Positions 1 to 8,981 are shown, numbered from the stretch's first letter. The stretch is DNA of 64,000 nucleotides from Fundicoccus culcitae (GCF_024661895.1 NZ_CP102453.1:930001-994000), one strand, 5' to 3'. The notes: generated by a model not told the origin, from the sequence alone. Numbers and translations: made by a program.

Positions 1-624
1 CTTGTATGAATAGATAATCATGCCATTCCGTTTATCGGGTTCAAAGTATGTGTTTCGATAATGGGTAATAAATCGTCCCAGACGTTCACCTTTATCAAGA
101 ATTCTAAAAGGAGCCCATAAGTCCATCAACCCATTACTCGACGGGGTTCCAGTTAGCCCTACCATCCGTCTGATGAATGGTCTAACTTGGACTAATGCTT
201 TGAATCGTTTCGCAGTATGTGATTTGAAGCTAGACAATTCATCAATCACAACCATATCGAAATCAAATGGAAGCTCAGTTTTATTAACCAACCAATCAAC
301 ATTCTCGCGGTTAATAAAATAGATATCCGCTTTCTGCTTCAATGCAAGGGTTCGTTCTTTCGCACTGCCAATGACCGTTGAATAATTGAGTAACTTTAGG
401 TGTTCCCATTTATCACACTCATCTGGCCAAGTGTCTCTTGCGACTCGAATCGGTGCAATAATTAATACCTTCTTAACTTCAAAGGAATCAAACATCAAAT
501 TGTGAATTGCAGATAAGGTAATCACTGTTTTCCCTAAACCCATTTGTAGGAATAAGGCACTCACTTCATGCCTTTCAATGTAATCAATCATCGCTGCTTG
601 ATAAGGATAAGGGTTAAACTTCAT
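1..624 (-). CDS. SNF2/DEAD-type phage helicase, N-terminal part (runs off window)
   Basis: Read on the minus strand from the ATG at 624, which follows a strong GAGGAGGTGA ribosome site and overlaps the end of the VRR-NUC gene by 11 bases. The protein begins MKFNPYPYQAAMIDYIERHE (Q motif), has Walker A MGLGKT near residue 32 and Walker B-like VVIDE near residue 130, followed by LTGTP (motif III). This is the superfamily 2 SNF2-like helicase that ends the replication module of many Firmicutes phages, where it acts on phage DNA in the cytoplasm. The C-terminal half lies outside the window, so completeness is unknown. Confidence 0.85.
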   Translation of the reverse strand, partial: MKFNPYPYQAAMIDYIERHEVSALFLQMGLGKTVITLSAIHNLMFDSFEVKKVLIIAPIRVARDTWPDECDKWEHLKLLNYSTVIGSAKERTLALKQKADIYFINRENVDWLVNKTELPFDFDMVVIDELSSFKSHTAKRFKALVQVRPFIRRMVGLTGTPSSNGLMDLWAPFRILDKGERLGRFITHYRNTYFEPDKRNGMIIYSYK

Positions 625-910
625 TGGCTGTCACCTCCTCAATGATAAAATTTATTTGTTTTAAACTATCCAGCACATAGCATTGAAACCCTAACTGTTT
701 CAAATCGTTCATTCGCTTCACTTGGATAGGTCTAGGTTTTATGCCAGGTCTCTTCACTTCTACAAAAGCAAACTTCCCTCTAGGTAATAAAAGTAACCGA
801 TCGGGTAAGCCCGTCATGCTTGTTGTATTTATTTTTATACATAACCCGCCGTGTGCTTTCACAGCTTTTACCAAATGTTCTTCAATTTTATATTCACTTA
901 TTTTTTGCAT
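614..910 (-). CDS. VRR-NUC domain nuclease
   Basis: This 98-residue protein is a stand-alone VRR-NUC domain of the PD-(D/E)XK fold. The catalytic signature is visible as GLPDRLLL around residue 34 followed by FVEVKRPG around residue 50, and a later Q in PIQVKR. Such single-domain nucleases sit next to SNF2 helicases in phage replication modules and are thought to process branched or Holliday-like DNA. The overlap with the helicase start at 624 suggests translational coupling. Length is normal for the family (about 90-110). The role in this element is inferred from context. Confidence 0.85.
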   Translation of the reverse strand: MQKISEYKIEEHLVKAVKAHGGLCIKINTTSMTGLPDRLLLLPRGKFAFVEVKRPGIKPRPIQVKRMNDLKQLGFQCYVLDSLKQINFIIEEVTANEV

Positions 911-947
911 GTTAACTCCTCATTGATAAACGTTGATTTAATAACAT

Positions 948-1047
948 TAGTGGAAGCTGTGTAAGCTGCATATATAACTTATATATAGTGTTTTATTTTT
1001 TTATCTATATGAAAAACTCCTATATATAGGTTCCACAGCCTCCACTA
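948..1047 (-). repeat. Long inverted repeat with A/T-rich loop between primase and nuclease genes
   Basis: Arms TAGTGGAAGCTGTG (948-961) and CACAGCCTCCACTA (1034-1047) pair over 14 positions, with one position that is G-U in a minus-strand transcript. The 72-base loop is almost pure A/T with several TATATA runs. It could be a large RNA stem-loop or the melting region of an element replication origin beside its primase. Neither role is shown by the sequence alone. Confidence 0.55.
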
Positions 1048-1066
1048 TCGTTGATATCATCATGTT

Positions 1067-3295
1067 TTAAGAAAATTCTGAATTTAACTTCAATCCTTGG
1101 ATGTAATTTCCATCACTCCGACGTCGACGAACAAAGCCCTCAGTTGAAAGTGCTGCATAAAAATCAGTGGTACTTCGAGCATATTCACCTGTTCTAAAAC
1201 AGAAAGCTCGATATTCTTCATACAAAGGGCCAGACTTCTCCATAAACGTAGTATCTAACTCACAACATTCATTGAGGAATTGCCCCAACCAATCATTACT
1301 TTCTTTATAATCCTCAATGGCATCCCGTACCTTTTGAGGAAGAGATATCTTGAAGTCTGAAGCAATTACCTTTTTCGCCCCTTCAATCATCCATGACAAG
1401 ATGGCTCCGCCCGCTTCATGGTATAGATGGTCGCCATAATTCTTCACATCACTGCGCCCTTCTATTTTTGCTTCAAATGGAATCACGACTAATCGTCGCC
1501 AAGTTCCACGGTCAATGGCACCGACCTTTGGTAGATGATTCGTGTAAAGGACTAAGGTATGACTTGGGACAAAGCTAAATGGTGACTTGTACTTCTTCTC
1601 AGCAAAGATTTCATCGGTGGAACAAAGCTGTTTAACGATTGAGGTATTCAGTCGCATCCCTTCTTGAAGCTCGGCAGAGATGAGTAGACGTTTGCCTTTA
1701 GCTTCTGCCAATTCTGGTTTCACATTTCTTCGGTTATTGACCGTTAATACATCCGCTGATAAATTCCCACCATAGTTTCCTAGGATACGTGAGATGGTAT
1801 TCCAAAACGTCGACTTCCCGTTACGACCATCGCCATAAGCAATAATCAAGGCTTCGACATATACTTTTCCAATAATTGAAAGGCCAACGATTTGTTGTAC
1901 ATAGTCAATTAACTCTGTATCACCCAGAAAGAACGTGTCCAAGGCATCTAACCAAATCTTTAAGTTTTCTTTCCCCGAATCGACTGTCGTTTGTTTCGTA
2001 ATAAAATCCTCTGAATTATGGTCAAGTACTTCACCGGTCATTAGATTAATGGTCTGACTGGGTGTATTTAACAAGAACTCATTGGTATCCAAATCTGAGT
2101 GATTGATTTCTAGCATTGACTGAGCCTGACGGAGTGATGCATTAATGCCACGATCATCACGACGTTTAATCGCATACTTCTGATAAACTTTAGCTACTTG
2201 TAAATTTTGAAAGGCAATTCTCTGTTGTTTGTTAAATACCTCTAAGGCCTTCTTATCTCCAACACTTTCAATAATGGCTAGGCCGCCATTCTGTTCCAGC
2301 TGCGTTGTAAATTCGATAATCTGTTGTTCAGCTTCTTCTAACTGACGAAAGGTTAGTTCTTGAGCAACTCCTAATGACTTCGGTTTCGATTCTTCCCAGT
2401 AACTTCCGTTATAAATTAAATAATCTGTTGCTGGAGAATATCGTAGCTTTCTTTGGTATTCCTCAGCCAATACTGTCGCTTGCCCCACATCAGAGTAGTC
2501 AGTTGGTTTTAAGGTCAAACTGGGCTTGAATTGTTCTGGCGGAATATAGTCTGGCGATTTAGAAACACGTTGACCAAACTTTAAGGCTGACTGCCAAATT
2601 TTATCCAATTCCTCATCGGGTAATGGTGGCGAACATAACAGCGATTTTTGATTAAATAACTTTCGTGCTTCATCGGTATCGCCTAATCGAATCAAAACTC
2701 GACCAGCATACTGGCTCATAAAGTTATTACGACCACCTTCAAGAATTAAATTCTGACTGGCATCCCATTCTTCAAAATCATCAACCAATATATCGGTAAC
2801 AAATTGGTCCCCTTTAACGAATTGAACGTTTGGATTTTCAACACCAAATATTAAACGCGCACTGTCCATTGCGTTCGCATCGAAGTAGGGAAAAAAGTTA
2901 AGAATTGCATCTTTAATTTGACGATACTCGGTTGCATCATGAATGGGATGAACTGGGAAATAGACATGGAAACGAGGTCGCGGTGATTGGTTTTCTTTCT
3001 GTTTCCAATGATTTCGACTCGATACCAAAGCCATCTTCACACCCTCAAATACTAGTTTCACATCCTCAATATCTATCCAATCAGACGCATCATTGGAGTG
3101 GTCATTATCTAAATCCATTACGACGACATTAGACGAAATAAAATTCGCATTAGCGCGATGATTATTTTCATACTCTGCCGTCACATGGTCATACTGCATG
3201 GCTTCCTTAAATTCTTCTTCATGATGTGCTTCAATGCGATTAGGAAAGATAAAGCTATTGGCCTTCTCCCTGGTCTTAGTTGTGTATAAAATCAT
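1067..3295 (-). CDS. Phage/plasmid primase-helicase, P4/D5 (VapE-like) family
   Basis: This 742-residue protein starts at ATG 3295 behind AGGAGGTTAATAG, its start overlapping the stop of the DUF4406 gene. The N-terminal third resembles the small archaeo-eukaryotic primase core, with VVMDLDNDHSND near residue 60 and RPRFHVYFP near 107. The C-terminal half is an SF3-type helicase with Walker A GDGRNGKST near residue 500, then a D5_N-like region. The enzyme would prime and unwind element DNA at its origin. Full length and unbroken, so this function may survive although the neighbouring polymerase is interrupted. Confidence 0.88.
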   Translation of the reverse strand: MILYTTKTREKANSFIFPNRIEAHHEEEFKEAMQYDHVTAEYENNHRANANFISSNVVVMDLDNDHSNDASDWIDIEDVKLVFEGVKMALVSSRNHWKQKENQSPRPRFHVYFPVHPIHDATEYRQIKDAILNFFPYFDANAMDSARLIFGVENPNVQFVKGDQFVTDILVDDFEEWDASQNLILEGGRNNFMSQYAGRVLIRLGDTDEARKLFNQKSLLCSPPLPDEELDKIWQSALKFGQRVSKSPDYIPPEQFKPSLTLKPTDYSDVGQATVLAEEYQRKLRYSPATDYLIYNGSYWEESKPKSLGVAQELTFRQLEEAEQQIIEFTTQLEQNGGLAIIESVGDKKALEVFNKQQRIAFQNLQVAKVYQKYAIKRRDDRGINASLRQAQSMLEINHSDLDTNEFLLNTPSQTINLMTGEVLDHNSEDFITKQTTVDSGKENLKIWLDALDTFFLGDTELIDYVQQIVGLSIIGKVYVEALIIAYGDGRNGKSTFWNTISRILGNYGGNLSADVLTVNNRRNVKPELAEAKGKRLLISAELQEGMRLNTSIVKQLCSTDEIFAEKKYKSPFSFVPSHTLVLYTNHLPKVGAIDRGTWRRLVVIPFEAKIEGRSDVKNYGDHLYHEAGGAILSWMIEGAKKVIASDFKISLPQKVRDAIEDYKESNDWLGQFLNECCELDTTFMEKSGPLYEEYRAFCFRTGEYARSTTDFYAALSTEGFVRRRRSDGNYIQGLKLNSEFS

Positions 3296-3696
3296 CTATT
3301 AACCTCCTGGCAGTCTTGATTAAACCAGCGAATCATCATATTCCGATGCTGGGCTCGTTTAATTTCTTGCCGCATCCCTTCAGATAACTCATCACCAAAC
3401 ACCCATAATTCTTCACAACGTCCTAATAGTATTAAATTCATGCGCATCGCATGTTGACGTTCTTCCACATCCAAGTCATTCATAAACTGTGGGAATAAAA
3501 GATGCGGTGCGATAGGTAATGTTCCTTTATCTAAGGCAAAACGAGAATACTGCCGAGCTAATTGAGTATTCACTTCTACATCACCAGAATATGGTGAGCA
3601 AATGTAGACAATGGGTAAATAACTTGCATTCTTAATTGCGTGATAGGCGGTCGGGTCATAGTAACCTGATCCGTTCTCCCATTCTTTTTGATTCAC
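3292..3696 (-). CDS. DUF4406 / nucleoside 2-deoxyribosyltransferase-like protein
   Basis: The likely start is the GTG at 3696, because AGGAGGTTTTATT precedes it and this places the gene 11 bases after the polymerase stop; this gives 134 residues. The core VYICSPYSGDVEVN and later WVFGDELSEGMRQEI match the DUF4406 fold, a relative of nucleoside 2-deoxyribosyltransferases with a nucleotide-binding Rossmann-like fold. Its place between DNA polymerase and primase is typical of Firmicutes phages, and a nucleotide-salvage role is inferred. An in-frame ATG at 3732 lies upstream but within the polymerase gene and without a ribosome site. Confidence 0.75.
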   Translation of the reverse strand: MNQKEWENGSGYYDPTAYHAIKNASYLPIVYICSPYSGDVEVNTQLARQYSRFALDKGTLPIAPHLLFPQFMNDLDVEERQHAMRMNLILLGRCEELWVFGDELSEGMRQEIKRAQHRNMMIRWFNQDCQEVNR

Positions 3697-3707
3697 AATA
3701 AAACCTC

Positions 3708-5657
3708 CTAATCTTTCTGGTAAAAGAGACACTCAAAGCCGTCCGCATCCAAAGGCAGTCCGTTTGCCCACTTTGGTTGTTCTCTCATTATTTCATTGAC
3801 TTCTTCAATATTTGATTCACCAATCGGTACCTCTAGTACGACCTCATCATGGACATGCATAACAATTTGATACTCTGCTGATGCGAGTCGTTGCATGGCT
3901 TCTGCTAGAATGTCTCGAGCGATTGCCTGGACAACATTTTCGACAAACTTACCGCCGTAGCTTTCGATGCGTTCCCATTTATTTCCTAGAGCAATTCCCT
4001 CATAAGTAACCGATTCTCCACCGAAGCGATTGAGTCCCATTTTGGGTTTGGGATATGCAAGCCGTCTACCACTTGGAAGTTTGATAAATAGCATCCCTTT
4101 CTCATAAGACAAAATCAGTGATTTTAAGTAAACTGTTTCTCGTGACTTTACGACATGCTTTACAGCTGCATCCATATCCCACCAAAACTGAACAATGTGC
4201 GAATTAGCAAACCGCCAGGAATCGACAATGCCTTTTAACTCATCTTCTTCAAGTCCCATCTCTAAAGCCCCCATCGCTTTTAAAGCACCAACGGATCCTT
4301 GATAGCCACAGGCCAATTCGGATATCTTCCCTTTTTGACGGAGATGGCCATTCACCCCATTTTTCTCAACCGGGACATTAAACATTTGTGATGCTGATTG
4401 ACAGTAAATATCTGCCCCAGCTTCAAATGCTTTTAATCTCCAATGTTCACCCGCTAACCATGCCAATACTCGCGCTTCAATGGCTGAGAAATCAGAGACA
4501 ATGAATCGATGACCATCTTTAGGAACAAAAGCCGTTCTGATTAACTGAGACAAAACATCCGAGGGACTATCATAAACGAGTTCCAAATCTTCAAAACAAC
4601 CCTCTCTAATCAGACTTCTCGCGAGTTCAAGATTAGCTAGATTATTTCGTCTTAAATTCTGAACTTGGATGAGCCGACCAGAATATCTGCCTGTGCGATT
4701 GGCACCATAAAACTGAAGCAGTCCTCTGGCTCTTTGGTCATTCCCCATGACATTTTCCATCGCATGGTACTTACGAACACTTGACTTCGATAGTTCTTGG
4801 CGTAGTTCCAGGACTTCCTTGACTGTTCCAGTAGCATCAGCAAGCGCACTCTCTACTTCCTTTTTAGCCAGCGACTTAATGGGTAAACCTTGGTTGTTTA
4901 ACCATTCTTTCAATTGTGTTGGAGAATTCGGATTTTCTAGGCCAGTTAATTGAATCGACCGTCTCATATTTTCATCTCGTAATTGTTCATCGAATTTGAT
5001 GGCTTGATTCACAAGTATCGGATCTACCTCTATGCCATAGTCATTGATTCGCTGGTCTAAGTGATAATGTGCCCATTCCATTTTTGGTATTGGAAAATGT
5101 GATAAACGTTCTTGAATCGCCATTTCTGTCTCAACGTCTTGTTTGTTGTATTCTTTAAATGCTCGCCATTTTATGCGATCATGGTTCGGTAGGTTTCGTG
5201 TGCGCTGACCGTTCGCTTGAGTGGGTTTACAAGGCACTGAAAAATAACGGATGAGCGCTTTACCCTCTGATTGCTTCTGCTCGTCAGTACCTAATACTTG
5301 AGCAGCCTTTTCTAAAGATAGGGGTAAACCTAAATATGCTGACCAAACCATCGTGCAGTACCATGATTCTGGAGAAAGTGATTGTCCTAGATAACTCGAT
5401 AAACATACGCGCTCGAAGTTAGCATTAAAGGCTCACTTTTTAACGCGGTCATCTTGAAGTGCTAATATCACTTCTTCTGGTAGTGACTCCCCTTGAGCCA
5501 AATCGACTATTTCTACAGGTCCATGATTAACAGAATAAGCGAAAAGGAGGACCTCGAAGTCCTCGCTCTGCGCGTACTTGTAGACACCCGCTTTTGATAA
5601 GTCCACCGAAGAAAAGGTCTCGATATCAATATTTAAACTATCAATGACCATACTCAT
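3708..5657 (-). pseudogene. Phage family A DNA polymerase interrupted by an in-frame TGA
   Basis: One continuous frame of 650 codons is broken only by TGA at 5435-5433 (codon 75). The upstream piece (5657-5433) carries exonuclease motif Exo I as LNIDIETFSS. After the stop the frame goes on without a shift through AFNANFERVCLSSYLGQ. The downstream piece has Exo III (YNKQDVE), polymerase motif A (SDFSAIEARVLAWL), motif B (KGKISELACGYQG) and motif C (MHVHDEVVLEVP). The full protein would be a normal-length phage replicative polymerase with 3'-5' exonuclease. The ATG at 5351 lacks a ribosome site. A real mutation, a sequencing error or recoding could all give this; decay of a defective element is the simplest. 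Confidence 0.85.
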
Positions 5658-5762
5658 CCAACTCCTTCAACTTCACTTTCACATCAACATAGGCTGCAAC
5701 TCCGACTCGGATGAGCCAAGTAAGGCCCAACCGATGAAGAAGTTATTGACTATAGTTTCCAT
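5641..5762 (-). pseudogene. Small phage gene, probably frameshifted
   Basis: The ATG at 5762 opens METIVNNFFIGWALLGSS, which ends after 27 codons at 5679. In another frame the DNA continues as WLIRVGVAAYVDVKVKLKEL and stops at 5641, overlapping the polymerase start. Joined, they would make a roughly 40-residue membrane-helix protein with a charged tail, a common small gene upstream of phage polymerases. The shift is inferred from the way the two frames complement each other. Confidence 0.35.
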
Positions 5763-5882
5763 CTACTTATCGCCTCGGAACTTGTAAAATAGCCAGATGA
5801 TTAAATGACCTAACCATGTTCCGACCTGCCAAGCTCCCGCTAAATGGATTGCATCCTTAGCGATTTCGTTTAAACGCTCCAT
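5763..5882 (-). CDS. Small membrane-helix phage protein, 39 residues
   Basis: A short reading frame from ATG 5882 begins MERLNEIAKDAIHLAGAWQV and continues with a hydrophobic helix of the type WLGHLIIWLFYKF before a basic tail. It sits between DUF2815 and polymerase with no wasted space: its TAG at 5765-5763 is followed directly by the next ATG. I do not recognise the family. Its position and helix suggest a small phage accessory membrane protein. It is too short for confident assignment. Confidence 0.45.
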   Translation of the reverse strand: MERLNEIAKDAIHLAGAWQVGTWLGHLIIWLFYKFRGDK

Positions 5883-5895
5883 GCACTACCTACCC

Positions 5896-6441
5896 CTAGG
5901 CTAAAAAGTCATCGTCAACTGCATCAAAATCTGAAACTGCTGAAGTTCGACCACCTAAAGGTGCACCGTCACGTAGCTTCTGAACGTTACCGAGGCCAAC
6001 TGCCACACCTCGATTACCGTTAACGTTATACGCATAAAAATTTAATGACACACGTGCATAAATACCTGAGTAAACTTCAGAACGTTCAAGAATTGGCTGG
6101 ACTGATTGGTCAACAATTTGTGGTGCTTGAACTGAGTTCGCGTTAATGAAATAGGCATCTTTGTATGCCGCATCATCACGTTCTACATCTCCATCACGAA
6201 GCGGTAACTTTAAAGCAGCTTTATTAGGTTTCTTACCACCAAATTTACCAATCCCCACTTCAATGGCCGCATCCATAGCTGCTTCTATCTTTTCAATCGT
6301 TTTTGTATCAGATTTTGGAATAATCAAACTCACAGAATACTTATCTTTGCCACCATTCATCCCCGGTCTTGGTTCCCACACATTTGCGTAAGATAAACGA
6401 ACTTCACCTGTTACTACTTTTGTTGGATTAATCTTTGTCAT
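5896..6441 (-). CDS. DUF2815 phage protein (probable ssDNA-binding)
   Basis: This 181-residue protein starts at ATG 6441 behind AAAAAGGAGAAAAATAAT. It matches the DUF2815 pattern throughout: KVVTGEVRLSYANVWEPR at the N terminus, KYSVSLIIPKSD, KLPLRDGD, then FYAYNVNGNRGVAVGLGN, and an acidic tail ending DAVDDDFLA. An acidic C-terminal tail is usual for single-stranded DNA-binding proteins, and this family is placed beside phage polymerases and DUF2800 proteins, so an SSB-like role in element replication is likely but inferred. Confidence 0.82.
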   Translation of the reverse strand: MTKINPTKVVTGEVRLSYANVWEPRPGMNGGKDKYSVSLIIPKSDTKTIEKIEAAMDAAIEVGIGKFGGKKPNKAALKLPLRDGDVERDDAAYKDAYFINANSVQAPQIVDQSVQPILERSEVYSGIYARVSLNFYAYNVNGNRGVAVGLGNVQKLRDGAPLGGRTSAVSDFDAVDDDFLA

Positions 6442-6459
6442 ATTATTTTTCTCCTTTTT

Positions 6460-7578
6460 CTATTTAAAATCTGCATTTACATCATGTTTAACAATTTCTG
6501 GGCGACCATCCGATTCAGAAACCAACGTTGGTTCCCCTAATGGTTTAGTAATAAGGTCTCCAAATATATCATGAAATTTCTCTTTACCTAACTTACTTTC
6601 AAGCTTAGTGAGTGGTAGTAAGGAGTGTTGGTAAATATCCTGTATTCCTTGTTCGGCTGCTCGTTGTTCGACTGATTTCACATTCACGTACCTACGACTG
6701 GATCGTCCTTCGACTAACTTAAATCCGGGATAATGCTTATCATTTTCAACTGCTTGTTTTTGAGCGAACTCTTTAACATCCTTGCCCCACCTCACTAAAT
6801 CATCAACGTGAGATAGAACTTCGGCCATCTCCTCATCATTCAGTAAATGAGCTTCTCTCAACTGGTATTTACGCAGTTCAAGATGATGCTTGGCTCGGTC
6901 TTTGGAGATAGCTTTGATTTTAGTCATTCCTAACCAGTCGCCATACTCCAAATTGCCCTCACCTTTATAAGCTTGCATGGCTTTGACTTTCAGCTCACCA
7001 TTTGCCCACTCTAAAATGGGTCCCGTATCCATCGTCCAAGTCGATACATTACCAATACGCGGCTGGTAGATGGTCATACGAACTTCTTCGATATCGTAGA
7101 TGCTATCGACGAGATTGAGTGCACCTAGGGCATACAATAGAAGCTGAGTATTGTTCTCAGGATTGACGTAGTATCTGCCGTACTTAAAATCAATCAGATG
7201 CAATATTTTGTCTGAGATAAGTACAGCATCTCCTGTACCAAATCCTTCTGGAACATAGGGCGAAAAGTCCAATCGCTGTTCGATAAACAACAATGTGTTT
7301 TCACCTAATGATTCTTTATGTTCAACCACAAAGTTGGCATAGTCCTGACAGTAGCGTTCCATGTCTTCGTCATGATAAATCGAATCTTCTAAAACTGACG
7401 CTTGATTTAACTTCAATTTTAAGAAATGTTCGGCCATCGCATGTGCTGCAGTCCCCTGTTCTGCCGCTTCTGATGATTCTTCTTCCGGAACCATCGCTTC
7501 AAGTAATGCAATCGGTCCATGATTCAACCATTTGTGAGAACTGGAGGCGGAAAGCAAGGCGTGTTTCTTAGTCTCCAT
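6460..7578 (-). CDS. DUF2800 (Cas4/RecB-like PD-(D/E)XK) phage nuclease
   Basis: A 372-residue protein of the DUF2800 family. The N terminus has LSASSSHKWLNHGPIALLEA and AAEQGTAAHAMAEHFL, and the nuclease core shows GTGDAVLI followed by LHLIDFKYGRYYVNPENN, where the D and K in DFKYG are the expected catalytic residues. These proteins are RecB/Cas4-type nucleases of phage recombination-replication modules, paired with DUF2815. The start at 7578 overlaps the upstream gene by 11 bases, so translation is probably coupled. Length is normal. Confidence 0.85.
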   Translation of the reverse strand: METKKHALLSASSSHKWLNHGPIALLEAMVPEEESSEAAEQGTAAHAMAEHFLKLKLNQASVLEDSIYHDEDMERYCQDYANFVVEHKESLGENTLLFIEQRLDFSPYVPEGFGTGDAVLISDKILHLIDFKYGRYYVNPENNTQLLLYALGALNLVDSIYDIEEVRMTIYQPRIGNVSTWTMDTGPILEWANGELKVKAMQAYKGEGNLEYGDWLGMTKIKAISKDRAKHHLELRKYQLREAHLLNDEEMAEVLSHVDDLVRWGKDVKEFAQKQAVENDKHYPGFKLVEGRSSRRYVNVKSVEQRAAEQGIQDIYQHSLLPLTKLESKLGKEKFHDIFGDLITKPLGEPTLVSESDGRPEIVKHDVNADFK

Positions 7579-7867
7579 GAGCTAACGCCTCAACCGCTTT
7601 CCACAACTCGGGATAGACCTTAGGTTCTAATTCACTTAATTTGTTGCTACCAAATTGCCGGATGAGTGACCGAATTTCGGTAGTAAACCCTTGCCTTGAC
7701 TTCTCTGCTAGAAATACCTGAATTGCTTCAAACGAAACAGGATGTATTTCCGAAGCAACTTCTTCAACAGGGTGATTATTATTCATAAAATTTAAAAGTT
7801 CGATTAGGCTGTCGTTTAGATTCTGAGCATCTTCTAACACTTGTTTGTACAACTTCATTCTCGACAT
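7568..7867 (-). CDS. Small phage protein of unknown function (99 residues)
   Basis: The reading frame starts at ATG 7867 behind AAAGGAGATAAAC and ends inside the DUF2800 start. The sequence is mostly helical and charged, for example MKLYKQVLEDAQNLNDSLIE, and shows no motif I can assign. Position directly upstream of DUF2800 is typical of small, fast-evolving early phage genes. The clear ribosome site and overlaps at both ends support a real gene. Confidence 0.6.
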   Translation of the reverse strand: MSRMKLYKQVLEDAQNLNDSLIELLNFMNNNHPVEEVASEIHPVSFEAIQVFLAEKSRQGFTTEIRSLIRQFGSNKLSELEPKVYPELWKAVEALAHGD

Positions 7868-7973
7868 GTTTATCTCCTTTACTATTTGACATGACTTGAC
7901 GTGCGAGCTTCTTCGTTACTATTGAAATCGCCATAAGACTAATAGCAATTTCTTCATTGGTTGTTTGGTCCAA
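7779..7973 (-). CDS. Small phage protein, TTG start (64 residues, tail doubtful)
   Basis: TTG at 7973 follows GGAGG with good spacing, giving MDQTTNEEIAISLMAISIVT and then a basic stretch. The first 35 or so residues look like a coherent amphipathic protein. The remainder overlaps the next gene by 89 bases in another frame and is Arg/Ser-rich, which suggests that the original stop was lost by a small indel. Function unknown; the N-terminal part is the better supported. Confidence 0.45.
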   Translation of the reverse strand: MDQTTNEEIAISLMAISIVTKKLARQVMSNSKGDKHVENEVVQTSVRRCSESKRQPNRTFKFYE

Positions 7974-7985
7974 GTCCGATTACCT

Positions 7986-8134
7986 CCTTCCATATTTCAT
8001 GGGACATCCGTCGCTGTTTTGAGTAACTCTTTAGAAAGACTTTTCAAATTTCTTCTGTGTCACTAAGAAAGATGGTGACTTTGATTTTATTCCTTCCATC
8101 TCTCTTAGGACATCCAGCATCAACTTGAGTAACT
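7986..8134. repeat. Pair of 43-bp direct repeats downstream of the sigma-like gene
   Basis: Copies lie at 7986-8028 and 8092-8134 and match at 31 of 43 positions. Both contain the ends CCTTCCAT and TTGAGTAACT with GGACATCC in the middle. They fill the 170-base gap between the sigma-like gene and the replication genes, the place where a promoter for the replication operon is expected. Binding by the neighbouring sigma-like protein is speculation. Confidence 0.6.
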
Positions 8135-8145
8135 AATAGGAAAAA

Positions 8146-8700
8146 TTATTTCCAATCTATCAATGCTTCTTGGATAATTGGTAATAATTTTTTCTTGGTA
8201 TTATTAACCGTCTTTTGAGAACAACCAACAATATCTGCCACTTCACGCTCGGTCAATTCTTCTATAAATAAAAGGGACATAATCAGTTTGTTACGCTCAG
8301 AAAAATCATTCAGCACTTCTTCAAATGCCCCATACAATAGATGAGCTTCAGCATCTTCCTCTACATTTGTCTGAGCTGTCGCTTCAAAGTTTGTAGTTTC
8401 AGAGATACGATCTAAAGATAGCGGCAACCCCATCTTCAAAAGGCTCAGCAGCTCACCGGTGCCCGCTAATGCTTTAAATTGGTCGGGTGATCCCGAGAGC
8501 CAATTAGATTTTTCATCTTTGTAATTTTCCCAGACACGATTGACATCTCTATACGCACGTTGAGCTCGTTTATCTTCACGCCATTCTTCGCGCATCATTT
8601 CTAAGTAGATTTCTTCTGATACTTCGACCTCTTGATTAACAAGGATAGTTTTACCATTAACCTGTATTGCTGTTTTTACTGTAATAAATCGTTTTTTCAT
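8146..8700 (-). CDS. Phage sigma-70-like regulator (region 4 HTH)
   Basis: A 184-residue protein starting at ATG 8700 behind AAAGGAG. The last 55 residues form a clear sigma region 4-type helix-turn-helix: MSLLFIEELTEREVADIVGC followed by SQKTVNNTKKKLLP. The N-terminal part is charged and has no recognisable region 2, so this is an atypical sigma-like or phage activator protein rather than a complete ECF factor. As the first larger gene of the module it may switch on the replication operon, possibly through the repeat pair just downstream. Confidence 0.7.
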   Translation of the reverse strand: MKKRFITVKTAIQVNGKTILVNQEVEVSEEIYLEMMREEWREDKRAQRAYRDVNRVWENYKDEKSNWLSGSPDQFKALAGTGELLSLLKMGLPLSLDRISETTNFEATAQTNVEEDAEAHLLYGAFEEVLNDFSERNKLIMSLLFIEELTEREVADIVGCSQKTVNNTKKKLLPIIQEALIDWK

Positions 8701-8750
8701 GTGTGTGCTCCTTTGGTTTTATCCGCAGAGCTGTCACATGTCCGAAGAAC

Positions 8751-8797
8751 AAAAAAAGACAAACTAAAAACTACCAATTGGTAGTCTCCAGTCTGTC
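8751..8797 (-). terminator. Intrinsic terminator/attenuator before the sigma-like gene
   Basis: On the minus strand an 18-base arm (8797-8780) pairs without a break to 8775-8758 across an AATT loop, then comes a run of seven T. Three of the pairs are G-U in the minus-strand RNA and would be A-C mismatches in the other direction, so the structure belongs to the minus transcript. It lies just upstream of the 8700 gene. Confidence 0.75.
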
Positions 8798-8821
8798 TAG
8801 CAGCTCTACGGAATTATTTAT

Positions 8822-8962
8822 TTACTTATTAATGACTTTTATCGTGTTATCCTTTGTAAACTGAATAATCGTCGTATACCCTTTGTTAGAGATAATGACT
8901 TGTTTTTTAGTTTCGTTAATTTCGCATACCTTTTTGTTATTTCTATTTCGTACTTCGACCAA
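8822..8962 (-). CDS. Small phage protein, 46 residues, TTG start
   Basis: TTG at 8962 follows AAAGGAGGTGAATC, one of the strongest ribosome sites in the window, and opens a frame beginning MVEVRNRNNKKVCEINETKK and ending with IIQFTKDNTIKVINK. The beta-rich, basic character and the isolated position between two terminators suggest a separately controlled small gene. I recognise no family. Confidence 0.6.
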   Translation of the reverse strand: MVEVRNRNNKKVCEINETKKQVIISNKGYTTIIQFTKDNTIKVINK

Positions 8963-8981
8963 AGATTCACCTCCTTTAAAA

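Noticed and set aside
5430-5440. TGA in the polymerase as a selenocysteine or Trp codon
   Set aside because: No selenocysteine insertion element or pathway gene is visible, the position is not an active-site cysteine, and other genes use TGA as a normal stop.
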